From: Rhodospirillaceae bacterium
GTDB lineage: Bacteria; Pseudomonadota; Alphaproteobacteria; Rhodospirillales; Casp-alpha2
Direction: 5' to 3'
Assembly: GCA_018698795.1 (NCBI GenBank)
Contig: JABIPG010000044.1
Location: 1-51,370, forward strand
Length of the DNA stretch: 51,370 nucleotides
Numbering within the stretch: the first letter of the stretch is position 1; the number at the start of each line of letters is the position of its first letter. The notes below the pieces were generated by a model. That model saw only the letters and a list, made by a program, of their open reading frames with translations, ran no database searches and was not told where the DNA came from. Made by a program: the position numbers and the translations under genes. This document shows, one piece after another, positions 7,076 through 15,249 of this stretch.

Positions 7076-7288
7076 ATGGAATGGTTGGATAAGCTACCCA
7101 TATCGATTCTCGTCGTCGTGGCCGTGCTGATGGCGCTGGCGCCGTTTACGCCCGAGCCGCATCTTTGGGAAAAGTACAAAATGCTGCGCGCCGGCACGCT
7201 TAGCCGGCCGTTGGATATCTTCGATGTTTTCTGGCATTTGCTGCCGACGATGCTGCTGATCGCTAAACTTGTTCGAATGTATCGCTAA
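7076..7288 (+). CDS. Small two-helix membrane protein
   Basis: A 70-residue protein with two hydrophobic helices (about 8-24 and 50-65) separated by a loop with FTPEPHLWEKYKML and the acidic motif PLDIFDVFWH. Short proteins like this are widespread in proteobacteria and sometimes carry misleading transporter names; I know of no experimentally proven function. It starts 14 bases after the GTPase gene and closes the plus-strand cluster, ending with a four-base tail-to-tail overlap with the minus-strand MFS gene. It may be a membrane partner of the GTPase, but that rests only on adjacency. Confidence 0.65.
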   Translation: MEWLDKLPISILVVVAVLMALAPFTPEPHLWEKYKMLRAGTLSRPLDIFDVFWHLLPTMLLIAKLVRMYR

Positions 7289-8856
7289 GCTTTGCACCCC
7301 GCCCGGCCCAGAAACCAGGCCGGAACAAACGCGATCGCGAAAGCGAAACAGATCAGGAAGAACGAGTCCTGAAAACCGAACGTGCGCGCCTGGGCGTAGA
7401 TGACCGCGCCCAGGTAGTCGAGAGCGCCATGGCTGAGCATGGCATCGGGAATCCCGCCCGATGACAACAGCTCGCCAATGCGCTCAAGCACTTGCAGGCT
7501 TTCGGTGTTGTCGGAGGTTTGCGTTGCCGTCAACAGATCCGCGTGGCGCGCCGTCTGCATTTCAATGGACACAGCCGTTAAGTTGACACCGAATGCGCCG
7601 CCCATCTGACGGATAAAATTGTACGTGCCCGCACCTTGATTGAGTTTGTCCGCCGGCACGGAACTCATCGCCACCTTTCCCATATTGGGCATGACAATGC
7701 CGATGGCGCTGCGGCTCAGCATGGCGAAAATGGCGATGGTCCAATAGGGCGTGTTGACGTCCGCACCCGACAACAAAAAAGCCGCCGCGGAAAAAACCAC
7801 GCAGCCCAGCATGATTGGAAAATGCGACGGTACGGAATCCGCCAACCGGCCCGACAACGGGATCAGCGTCACCAAAACCATCCCGGCCGGGATCAGCACC
7901 AAACCCGCTTGCGTCGGCGTGAACCCCTGCACCGTTTGCACGAACACCGGAATGGCGTAATTGGTGGCGAAATTGCCCGCACCGAAAGCAAAAGCGATAA
8001 ACATGGCGGATGTAAACCGTAAGTCCCTGAACACGCTGACATCCAGCAACGGGTTCTTGGCATGCAGTTGGGTGTAGACGAAAACCAATGCCGATACGCC
8101 GCCGACCGCGAAAATCAACAGCGTCCGATCCGACGACCAACCCCATCGCTGGCCGTTACCGATGGCGCTCATGACGCACAACAGGGCAAGGCCGACGAGT
8201 ATAAAACCCGACCAGTTGAACGGCGGTAGCCGCCAGGAAAATTTCTTCGACGGCATGAAGGCCAACCCCATCAGGAAGGCCAGCCCCACCAGCGGCAACG
8301 GCACGATGAATATATCGCGCCAGCTCAGGGCATCGATGGCCAGCCCGCCGATAAACGGTCCGAAACTGGGCGCCAACGTCACCCCCATGCCGTAAACACC
8401 CACGGCCATCCCCCTGCGATCAGGTGGAAATACGGCCACCACCGTGGCCAACACCAAAGGCTGGATCAAGCCAGCGGAAAACCCTTGCATGATGCGCCCG
8501 GCGATAAGCATCTCGATATTCGATGCCGACGCGCAAATCACGGCGCCGAAACAGAAAAACGCCAGCGCAAAACAATAGGTCGAACGTTGGCCGAAGGCCT
8601 GCACCATCCAGGCATTCAGCAATTGGCTGGCAACCATGGTGGTGAGGAAAGCCGTTGCAGCCCATTGTGCCAAATCTTGCCCGACGCCGAACGCGCCCAT
8701 GATGCTCGGGATCGCCACATTGACCATGGTCGCCGACAACACCATGGACATGGACCCCATAAGCCCGCCCACGGTGACAAACCAGCGATAGGCAGGGCCG
8801 TAGCGCTGAAATTGCGCCTCGATGGCGGGGTTCGGGTTAACCACCCGTAGGAGCAC
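7285..8856 (-). CDS. DHA2-family MFS efflux transporter (EmrB-like)
   Basis: A roughly 520-residue polytopic protein of the 14-helix DHA2 (EmrB/QacA) drug:H+ antiporter type. Visible family signs are the helix-1 motif ATMVNVAIPSIMGAF and the later GVGQDLAQW and GMAVGVYGMGVTLAPSFGPFIGG stretches, the latter the antiporter motif C region. The start is a GTG at 8856 overlapping the upstream adaptor gene by 20 bases; another GTG at 8844 is possible. Gene order adaptor then permease and the overlap indicate an EmrAB-type tripartite pump moving hydrophobic compounds through the inner membrane towards an outer-membrane channel that is not encoded here. The substrate cannot be told from sequence. Confidence 0.85.
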   Translation of the reverse strand: MLLRVVNPNPAIEAQFQRYGPAYRWFVTVGGLMGSMSMVLSATMVNVAIPSIMGAFGVGQDLAQWAATAFLTTMVASQLLNAWMVQAFGQRSTYCFALAFFCFGAVICASASNIEMLIAGRIMQGFSAGLIQPLVLATVVAVFPPDRRGMAVGVYGMGVTLAPSFGPFIGGLAIDALSWRDIFIVPLPLVGLAFLMGLAFMPSKKFSWRLPPFNWSGFILVGLALLCVMSAIGNGQRWGWSSDRTLLIFAVGGVSALVFVYTQLHAKNPLLDVSVFRDLRFTSAMFIAFAFGAGNFATNYAIPVFVQTVQGFTPTQAGLVLIPAGMVLVTLIPLSGRLADSVPSHFPIMLGCVVFSAAAFLLSGADVNTPYWTIAIFAMLSRSAIGIVMPNMGKVAMSSVPADKLNQGAGTYNFIRQMGGAFGVNLTAVSIEMQTARHADLLTATQTSDNTESLQVLERIGELLSSGGIPDAMLSHGALDYLGAVIYAQARTFGFQDSFFLICFAFAIAFVPAWFLGRAGCKA

Positions 8857-10015
8857 CTTTGGTTTTATTGTCGGCGTCGCCGGTATCGATCTTGATCTGG
8901 ACCATCATGCCGGGGCGCAAGCGCCCGTCTCGCTGCTCAATGGCGATCCGGATCGGCAGTCGCTGTGTAATTTTTGTAAAATTGCCACTCGGGTTCGGGC
9001 TTGGCAGCAGAGCGAAGGCACTCGTGGCGGTATTGCCTATCCGCTCAAGGCGGCCTTCGAACGTCTCGTCGGGGTAGGCGTCCACCGTCACCGCGACGCT
9101 TTGCCCAATCACCAGTCGCCGCACCTCGGTTTCCTTGATGTTGGCCTCAATCCAGACAGCGCTCGGGTCATGCACAAGCATGAGGCGCTGGCCGGGTGTG
9201 ACGTACTCCCCGATCTCAATAAAGCGCCTATCGACAACACCCTTGAGCGGGCTTTTGATGGTCCGGTCTTCCAAATCCAATTGCTGGCGGCGGATCTTCG
9301 CGCCGATTTCAGCTTCGCGTTTTCCCAAGACGGCCAATTCTCCGGCCAAAACCTGCAGCCGGGCACGCTCAGCCTCGGCCTCCTTCACTTGCGCTTCCGC
9401 GCCGTGCAAATTGGCAACGGCGATCCGATGTTCGCGTTCGATACGCTGCAACTGGGTTTCCGATTGGTCCAATTGGCGCCGGGAGGCGACTTTCTGCTCG
9501 AACAGTCGGCGGTTTCGCTCCAAGTCACGCCGGGTCAGGTCAAGTTGCGGCTTGAGGCTCGATACGGTTACGCGAGCCGCCGTCAGGGCCGAACGCACAG
9601 ACAGCAAATGACTTTCGGTCCGGTTCCGCACCAGTTCTTTTTCGGCGCGCAACCGAACCTTATCCGCCCCAACGGCTTCCAGCTGAGCTGTCATTTCATC
9701 AATCAACAGTTCGGCTTCCCGATGATCCATGACCACCAGTGTCGTCGCCGTGTCGACCGATTGCCCTTCCGTGGCAGTGACTTTTGTTACCCAACCGGCC
9801 ACGCGGCTGGACACGGTCACCATGTCAGCACGGATGCGGGCATCTTCTTCATGCAAGAACAACAAGCGCTCGCGAAATTCCTGGTAGCCAAAATAAGCAC
9901 CGACGATCAGGACAACGGCAAGTAAAATCAAGGTCGACGATGGACGGCGGTGTTTTTGCTCAGCAATCGTTACAGGAGCATCGGTCTCTTCATCGGCATT
10001 TGCCGAACGCGGCAT
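8837..10015 (-). CDS. HlyD/EmrA-type membrane fusion protein
   Basis: A 392-residue periplasmic adaptor. The ATG at 10015 has a GGAGGA ribosome binding site; a start at 10093 would add 26 unlikely residues. A single transmembrane helix (about 26-45) is followed by a beta segment (RVAGWVTKVTATEGQSV, the first half of a lipoyl-like domain) and a long alpha-helical hairpin with QLEAVGADKVRLRAE and RDLERNRRLFEQ. The second lipoyl half contains LEDRTIKSPLKGVVDRR, and the beta-barrel region has KETEVRRLVIGQSVAVTVDAYP. This is the standard EmrA architecture. It overlaps the MFS transporter gene downstream and acts with it in drug or fatty-acid-like compound efflux. Confidence 0.88.
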   Translation of the reverse strand: MPRSANADEETDAPVTIAEQKHRRPSSTLILLAVVLIVGAYFGYQEFRERLLFLHEEDARIRADMVTVSSRVAGWVTKVTATEGQSVDTATTLVVMDHREAELLIDEMTAQLEAVGADKVRLRAEKELVRNRTESHLLSVRSALTAARVTVSSLKPQLDLTRRDLERNRRLFEQKVASRRQLDQSETQLQRIEREHRIAVANLHGAEAQVKEAEAERARLQVLAGELAVLGKREAEIGAKIRRQQLDLEDRTIKSPLKGVVDRRFIEIGEYVTPGQRLMLVHDPSAVWIEANIKETEVRRLVIGQSVAVTVDAYPDETFEGRLERIGNTATSAFALLPSPNPSGNFTKITQRLPIRIAIEQRDGRLRPGMMVQIKIDTGDADNKTKGAPTGG

Positions 10016-10104
10016 GATAAGAAGTCCTCCGAATGGGCACTTCGCAATTCGAGGCACCCGACAACCATCATTTTCCCCCGAGCCGCCACGCAATGCAACG
10101 GGCC

Positions 10105-11610
10105 CTAGTTTCCAATGGTTTCACGCAACCGATAGGCCCGCTGTTGGTTCTTTCTCACAATCCCGATTGCCACGGTCTGGTTCAAACTTTCGTAAATCGA
10201 GATCGCCCCATCGAAACAAGCGATCGCCTCATCCAATTGGGTTCTATTTTGGGTTCGCTTTGCCAAAGCGAAAGCAGCCGATCCCAAACCGTTCGATGCT
10301 TGCGCCCATGGCAATGGCTGCGTCCTCCGGTCTCGCTCTTTCAGCACTTCGCGAAGGACATCCGTTGCCGCTTCCAATTCCTTGGTACCGGTGTGAATGG
10401 CGCCGGCCGTCATCAATGCCGCTCCCTTTGCGGTCATCGCATCAAGCCAGCGCGGTTTGTCTTTTTCCTTGGTGAACACCTTCATAGATGCATCGAAAGC
10501 GGCATTAGCGCGGTCGCAGTCATCGACCGACAGTTCGGTCTTCCCGCGCGATAGAAAGGCATTGCCGAGACACATATAGGCCAGCCCCCATTCGCGTGGG
10601 TTTTTGCTCGGGTCCAGGGCGCTGGTCACGGTCTCATAGGCGTCCAGGGATTCTTCGAACATATCTGCATCGTTGTTCACGGAAGCCAACTCCTGCAAGG
10701 CAATGCCCAGCCGGATTTTCAACTCAGCCATGGCCAAGGGAGCAAGCTCGCTTGGACCTTCGTTCGATGCTTTCTCAAAGGATGCAACAGTGGCGACTAG
10801 ACTAGTGGACATTTTGTGTAAACGCCATTTCGCCCCGCAAACGACGCCAAGGTAGGTGAATATGGAACCAATTTGTTCAGGGTCGACACTGTCGGGCAAT
10901 GTTTCCAGCAACTTCATGCTCTGCTCGGCCGCGCCAACGAGATAGGGGGTCAGTGCGTCGTGATGATCGGGCTTCGCCGGCAGCGCCGCCGCCAACACAC
11001 CCGCGTATACAAGGTTGGCCAGTTCCGATCCGAAGTTGTGCGGCACCATCAGCGCATCGCCGATGCCGAAATCACCCATCCGCGCTTCGCCCGAAGGCAC
11101 CGCCGACACCATTCGCATGCGCAGACCGTTTCGCAGAACCTCTCCATAAAGCAAAACATCGGCGGATTGCTCGTGCAGCGCGGCTCTCGCTTCGGCATAA
11201 AATAGCGCCAGCTTCGCCACGTTCGGTCTGTCACCCGGCGAGCTGATACCTCGTTCTACCGAACGAACATTCAGCATTCTCGCTGCCCTCAAAGTTTCCA
11301 GCACGCGGTTGGTAAATCCGGCTTCGCGGTCGTTTTTGAATTCCGGCACTAAGATGACAACTTCCGGCGAGAAAGCGCCGGCGGCCTCGACGATAGCGCT
11401 GGACGGCGCCGGTGTGCGGGCTTCGGTTTTTGCGTGACCCAGCTGGGCCGATGCGGCCACGTCACCATACGGCTTATTGCCCGGAGCGCCCTTTGGCTCT
11501 AGGTCCTCAATTGGCGTCGCGACGGTATCTTTCTCAGGCTCGGTGGCTTTCCGCTTTCTCTGCGGGGGCTTTCCGAACAAAAGCTCAATCAAATTCGTCA
11601 GCCAAGACAT
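10105..11610 (-). CDS. TPR-like repeat protein, conserved hypothetical
   Basis: A 501-residue protein with an amphipathic or weakly hydrophobic N-terminus (SWLTNLIELLFGK), a disordered charged stretch to about 80, and an alpha/beta part with EVVILVPEFKNDREAGFTNRVLE (about 83-215). The C-terminal half is helical with TPR-like units (for example WGLAYMCLGNAFLSRGKTE, then WLDAMTAKGAALMTAG and WAQASNGLGSAAFALAKRT). The alpha/beta part resembles domains seen in bacterial signalling TPR proteins, but I cannot name a family. It lies upstream of the efflux pair on the same strand with an 89-base gap. Function unknown; protein-protein scaffolding is the expected role of the repeats. Confidence 0.6.
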   Translation of the reverse strand: MSWLTNLIELLFGKPPQRKRKATEPEKDTVATPIEDLEPKGAPGNKPYGDVAASAQLGHAKTEARTPAPSSAIVEAAGAFSPEVVILVPEFKNDREAGFTNRVLETLRAARMLNVRSVERGISSPGDRPNVAKLALFYAEARAALHEQSADVLLYGEVLRNGLRMRMVSAVPSGEARMGDFGIGDALMVPHNFGSELANLVYAGVLAAALPAKPDHHDALTPYLVGAAEQSMKLLETLPDSVDPEQIGSIFTYLGVVCGAKWRLHKMSTSLVATVASFEKASNEGPSELAPLAMAELKIRLGIALQELASVNNDADMFEESLDAYETVTSALDPSKNPREWGLAYMCLGNAFLSRGKTELSVDDCDRANAAFDASMKVFTKEKDKPRWLDAMTAKGAALMTAGAIHTGTKELEAATDVLREVLKERDRRTQPLPWAQASNGLGSAAFALAKRTQNRTQLDEAIACFDGAISIYESLNQTVAIGIVRKNQQRAYRLRETIGN

Positions 11611-11669
11611 GGTGTCGTCCGAAATCTAATGTGTCGATAGCCCTCGGAAATTCTGTACTCCGCGCACGG

Positions 11670-12023
11670 CTATTTGCTCATTTGATATAGGCCGCGGGCG
11701 ATATCGCCTTCCAGCGGAAACGAAAGCATACCCATGACTGAATATCCGAGCAGGCCCGGAATAAGGTAAAACCGGGTCATGTAAAAGAACCACGCTACGT
11801 ACAGCGGAACGAAAATAGGGATCAGAAAGCTTGGGGTGATGATCCGAAACGCCTTAAGAACAGGGTCCGTTACCCGCACAAAAAACCGCATGAAGAAAAA
11901 CGGACTATCTTCGGGTAAAAAGAAATTCATCGCCGAGCGACCGATGAGCGTCCACATAATCATACCCAGCGCATAGTCGACGACGATGATCCAGAACGGT
12001 AATGCTGATATTGATTCTTCCAT
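11670..12023 (-). CDS. YggT-like integral membrane protein
   Basis: A 117-residue membrane protein with about three hydrophobic segments and the central PEDSPFFFMRFFVRVTDPVL, where the RVTDPVL-x-x-FR pattern matches the YggT family motif. YggT proteins are small membrane proteins whose role is poorly defined, with links to cell division, osmotic tolerance and photosystem or membrane assembly in different groups. No operon partner is close: the gene is 59 bases from the TPR gene downstream and is separated from the symporter operon by a terminator. Confidence 0.65.
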   Translation of the reverse strand: MEESISALPFWIIVVDYALGMIMWTLIGRSAMNFFLPEDSPFFFMRFFVRVTDPVLKAFRIITPSFLIPIFVPLYVAWFFYMTRFYLIPGLLGYSVMGMLSFPLEGDIARGLYQMSK

Positions 12024-12100
12024 GGAAACGGTTCTCGCTCATCATTTATTCGGATAATTTTATGGCAGCCGCAGTGGAATAAATCAATGGACCACGCTGC

Positions 12101-12128
12101 CGGGTTCAATTCAGCGGGTTCAATTCGG
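12101..12128 (+). repeat. 14-bp tandem duplication
   Basis: Two adjacent copies of cgggttcaattcag/cgggttcaattcgg differ at one base. They lie in the non-coding stretch between the YggT-like gene and the symporter terminator. They look like a slippage product; no function is evident. Confidence 0.7.
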
Positions 12129-12148
12129 CGGAGTCAACGCGGGCCCAA

Positions 12149-12179
12149 GAAAAAAGGGGGCGGAAAACCGCCCCCTTTC
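12149..12179 (-). terminator. Rho-independent terminator of the symporter operon
   Basis: On the minus strand an eleven-pair stem (AAAGGGGGCGG with CCGCCCCCTTT) closes a TTTT loop and is followed by a T run. It lies about 20 bases downstream of the symporter stop codon at 12199, the expected position for its transcript end. Confidence 0.9.
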
Positions 12180-12198
12180 AAGTTCGTATGGTTCGAAA

Positions 12199-14013
12199 TC
12201 AGTGATCTTTGCTGAGAATTTCTTCTCCGGAAGGAACACGGACCTCGTCGACCATATTCTGGATTTCTTCGCTGGGTTCCTCAGTAGCAAGAGAGACCAC
12301 AATCATAGCAACCAAGCTCGCGCCGGCGCCGATGAGACCGAAGCGCAGATGATCGATATACATCCACGGCTCCATGCCGCCCCAACGGACCATATAGAGA
12401 TACGCGGTCCCGACACCGAACCCGACAATCATGCCGGCAACAGCGCCCTGGGAATTGGCGCGTTTCCACCAAACCCCCAGCACAAGCGGGAAGAACAGCC
12501 CTGACATGGCGAAGTCAAACGCCCATGCCACAGCCCCCAGAATACTGGTTAGCTTCATACTGGCGACCAATGCACCTGCCGCACCGATAACGATCAGCAA
12601 TACCCGGGCGACGATCAAGCGGTGCTTGGTATCGGCGTTCGGATCGATGATCTTGTAGTACAGATCGTGGCTGAGCGCGTTGGCGATGGCGAGCAGCAAA
12701 CCGTCCGCCGTCGACATAGCGGCGGCCATGCCACCAGCGGCAACCAGGCCGGAGATGACGTAAGGCAGGCCAGCGATTTCCGGCGTCGCCAACACGACGA
12801 TGCCCGAGCGCATGAAGAACTCGTTCAATTGCAGGATGCCGTCACCGTTGAAATCCTTCAGGAACAGCATCTTCACATCGGTCCAATTCTGCACCCAAGC
12901 CAATTGCATGACTTCCGCGAAAGGCTTGCCGATGATAGCCGTCGGCAGGTTCGGGTCCAGAAGCTGCAACTTGGTCAAGGTCGCCAAAGCCGGCGCCGTG
13001 AAGTACAGCAGGAAGATGAAGAACAACGAGAACGCAACCGAACGGCGCGCATCACGAACGGAAGGTGTCGTGAAGTAACGCATCAGGATGTGCGGCAGCG
13101 ATGCCGTGCCCATCATCATACAGGCAGCCAACGTGACGAACTTCCAACTGTCCTCCCAGCCTTTCGGATCGAAATGCGGGACGGTCAAAACCTTAACACC
13201 ACCGAATGCCGCTTTACCGGCGGCGGCGCTAAGACCAATGGAAGCTTCTAGCTCTTGAATTCGCATCACTGCGTCACCGTAGCTGAAGTGCGGAATGAGA
13301 CCGAAGCCCTGCTTGTTGGACATCCAGATCACCGGCACAACGTAGGCGATGATCAAAACGATGTACTGGGCCACCTGGGTCCAGGTCACCGCCCGCATAC
13401 CGCCGAGCATCGAACACAACAGAATGCCCAAGAGGCCAATCCACACACCAAACTCAAATGGAATGTGCAGCGCGCGCGCTGCGATCGTACCCGTGGCGTT
13501 GATCTGCGCCGTCACATACGTGAAGGACGCAACCACCAGAACGATAACGGCACAAAACCGAGCCAAGTTGCCGCCGTAACGGGTACCGATGAAATCGGGC
13601 ACCGTGTAGCAACCAAACTTCCGCAAATACGGCGCCATCAAGGAATTCACCAAGACGTAACCGCCGGTCCAGCCGACGATAAAGCCAAGATAGCCGTACC
13701 CACCGAAGTAGATGCCGCCAGCAAGTGCCACGAATGAAGCACCGGACATCCAGTCCGCCGCCGTCGCCATGCCGTTATAGACAGCTGGCACTTCGCGGCC
13801 AGCCACGTAATAGGCATCGACTTGCATGGTCCTCGACAGCCAACCAATGGCTGCGTAGATGACGATGGTGAATGCGACGAACAAAATGCCGATGACATTC
13901 GCCGATACGCCCATCTGTTCGAGGATGGCCATTAAAATTACGAACACTAGGAAACCGCCAGTATACATCCCGTACACGCGGCCCAAGTTGTCGATAAACG
14001 ATCCTTTAATCAT
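12199..14013 (-). CDS. Sodium:solute symporter, VC_2705-type (acetate/organic acid uptake)
   Basis: A 604-residue SSS-family symporter with about 13 transmembrane helices. Family signs include DAYYVAGREVPAVYNGMATAADWMSGASF near residues 66-94 (split here by helix breaks), MGTASLPHILMRYFTTPS at 301-318, and AAAMSTADGLLLAIANALSHDLY. Together with the DUF4212 small subunit just upstream it matches two-component symporters annotated for acetate and related short-chain acids. The GGGAGG ribosome binding site is eight bases before the ATG. Between two helices it carries a canonical EF-hand loop, D-x-N-x-D-G-x-L-x-x-x-E at 387-398. Regulation probably involves the paired inverted repeats upstream of the small subunit. 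Confidence 0.88.
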   Translation of the reverse strand: MIKGSFIDNLGRVYGMYTGGFLVFVILMAILEQMGVSANVIGILFVAFTIVIYAAIGWLSRTMQVDAYYVAGREVPAVYNGMATAADWMSGASFVALAGGIYFGGYGYLGFIVGWTGGYVLVNSLMAPYLRKFGCYTVPDFIGTRYGGNLARFCAVIVLVVASFTYVTAQINATGTIAARALHIPFEFGVWIGLLGILLCSMLGGMRAVTWTQVAQYIVLIIAYVVPVIWMSNKQGFGLIPHFSYGDAVMRIQELEASIGLSAAAGKAAFGGVKVLTVPHFDPKGWEDSWKFVTLAACMMMGTASLPHILMRYFTTPSVRDARRSVAFSLFFIFLLYFTAPALATLTKLQLLDPNLPTAIIGKPFAEVMQLAWVQNWTDVKMLFLKDFNGDGILQLNEFFMRSGIVVLATPEIAGLPYVISGLVAAGGMAAAMSTADGLLLAIANALSHDLYYKIIDPNADTKHRLIVARVLLIVIGAAGALVASMKLTSILGAVAWAFDFAMSGLFFPLVLGVWWKRANSQGAVAGMIVGFGVGTAYLYMVRWGGMEPWMYIDHLRFGLIGAGASLVAMIVVSLATEEPSEEIQNMVDEVRVPSGEEILSKDH

Positions 14014-14028
14014 TGAATTTGCCTCCCG

Positions 14029-14295
14029 TTAATTCTTATCGGACATGCCAGCTTCGTCGTCGATTTGGTCTTGCTTCCAATTTTGGAAGAAGATCAACAA
14101 CACGAAGATGATCAACGACCCTTGAACAGGGAAATAGTACCCAAGAGGAAATCCAAGGAAGGAATATGCGTTCAGTGCTTGGGCGTTCCAAGGCACAACG
14201 AAAGCAAAAACGAACCAGATGGCCAGCACGAGAAACGTTAAATTGCGCGTCCTCGACCAGTGGCGTTGTCTTGTATTCTCAGTTGCATCAGACAT
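14029..14295 (-). CDS. DUF4212 small subunit of the sodium:solute symporter
   Basis: An 88-residue membrane protein with two helices (about 22-38 and 50-70) and the DUF4212 landmarks WSRTRNLTFLVLAIWFVFAF and FPLGYYFPVQGSLIIFVLLI, cut here at 20 residues. DUF4212 proteins are almost always encoded just before a VC_2705-type symporter and are regarded as its accessory subunit. Here the gap is 15 bases. No strong Shine-Dalgarno sequence is seen before the ATG. Confidence 0.88.
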   Translation of the reverse strand: MSDATENTRQRHWSRTRNLTFLVLAIWFVFAFVVPWNAQALNAYSFLGFPLGYYFPVQGSLIIFVLLIFFQNWKQDQIDDEAGMSDKN

Positions 14296-14333
14296 TGTAA
14301 AGAGCCCCGTCTCTGTGATCCGACTAATATGAC

Positions 14334-14379
14334 GAGAAGGTGTACCTTCTCTTTTATTAATGAGAAGTTGTACCTTCTC
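14334..14379. promoter_or_regulatory. Pair of 18-bp inverted repeats, probable dual operator
   Basis: Site 1 (14334-14351) is gagaaggtgtaccttctc, a perfect 8-bp inverted repeat around a two-base centre. Site 2 (14362-14379) is gagaagttgtaccttctc, the same with one mismatch. Their centres are 28 bp apart, so both lie on nearly the same face of the helix. They stand 39 bases upstream of the DUF4212 gene and about 150 upstream of the plus-strand gene at 14527. Size and symmetry suit a dimeric regulator such as a TetR or GntR protein. No regulator gene is adjacent. Confidence 0.75.
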
Positions 14380-14526
14380 GTGTCTTATTTTGCTAAATGT
14401 CTAGTACAATTCGTGAATCGGCGCAACACTCATGCATAAAATCATGCTCTCAAATCGTTTTAATCTCAGCACTTGCGCCTGAATAAAGTATTGTTTTTAA
14501 CTACTTAATGAATCCTTGGTTACTTT

Positions 14527-15249
14527 ATGAGAAACACACTGATCCGGCTTGAGGCGATTGCAAATGCGTTCGCTACTATTTTCAAAAGGCGTAAATCAAA
14601 AACCGTCGATTCGCTCGATAGCTTGAGTGAATTCACCGCCAGCCGCGCCGCCTTCATCGCGCAAAAGACAATGTACGGATACACTAAGGCGCGCATGGGA
14701 ACCCGTTTCCCCGAGATGTTTCGAGACCCGAACATCATTCACTCCGTCAACATCGCCAAGATGCATCACTTTGCCGCCTGCCTTTCGGACCTGAGCATCT
14801 TCGTGACGTCGCGTGCGTTGGCGGACCCTCGGTTCACGGATAAAACCCGTCGTGCCTTGGCCGATCACATGTTCACTCGAGCTCTAAACGAAAACTTAGA
14901 CCACAGTGTCGATGAATTCGACCCGGCGGAGGCACAATCGAAGTTCAAGCAACGGGTCGCTTTTACCAACTGGGCGCAGCCCATCAGCTTGGATGATTTC
15001 TTTGTGTTGTCTCCGCAATCGATTATCCGATGGGCGCCCATCGCCGAGCCGTTAAAGGCCCGTGATCGCGAATTCGTCGAAAATTCCGTCCGCTACTCGT
15101 GGATTGAGATCAGCCGCGTGTTCAAAAAGTGTTTTCAAGCCGAGAAAACACGAACCGATATCCTGGCTTCCGATTTGGCTATCGAGCGCACAATTGATGG
15201 AGATGTCGACGGGGCTACCAAAGACGGGGCGGCCAAAGCCGACGTTTAG
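14527..15249 (+). CDS. Conserved hypothetical protein divergent from the symporter
   Basis: A 240-residue soluble, mostly alpha-helical protein without a signal peptide. I do not recognise the family. Visible segments are SLSEFTASRAAFIAQKTMYG, MGTRFPEMFRDPNIIHSVNI and RYSWIEISRVFKKCF. The final 15 residues are low complexity. It is transcribed away from the DUF4212-symporter operon and its last bases overlap the end of the minus-strand exonuclease-CBS gene by four. The position between symporter and DUF294 protein suggests a regulatory or metabolic link to short-chain acid use; that is context-based inference. There is no clear Shine-Dalgarno sequence. Confidence 0.6.
   Translation: MRNTLIRLEAIANAFATIFKRRKSKTVDSLDSLSEFTASRAAFIAQKTMYGYTKARMGTRFPEMFRDPNIIHSVNIAKMHHFAACLSDLSIFVTSRALADPRFTDKTRRALADHMFTRALNENLDHSVDEFDPAEAQSKFKQRVAFTNWAQPISLDDFFVLSPQSIIRWAPIAEPLKARDREFVENSVRYSWIEISRVFKKCFQAEKTRTDILASDLAIERTIDGDVDGATKDGAAKADV

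Noticed and set aside
1-7288. Magnetosome gene cluster (ParA-like, TPR and membrane GTPase with small membrane proteins)
   Set aside because: No MamE/MamO protease, MamB/MamM cation transporter, MamK actin or MamA-type TPR protein is visible, and the globule-type proteins point to another inclusion.
8822-9925. 367-codon plus-strand open frame opposite the HlyD-like gene
   Set aside because: The minus strand encodes a complete, recognisable EmrA-type protein; the plus frame has no motif.
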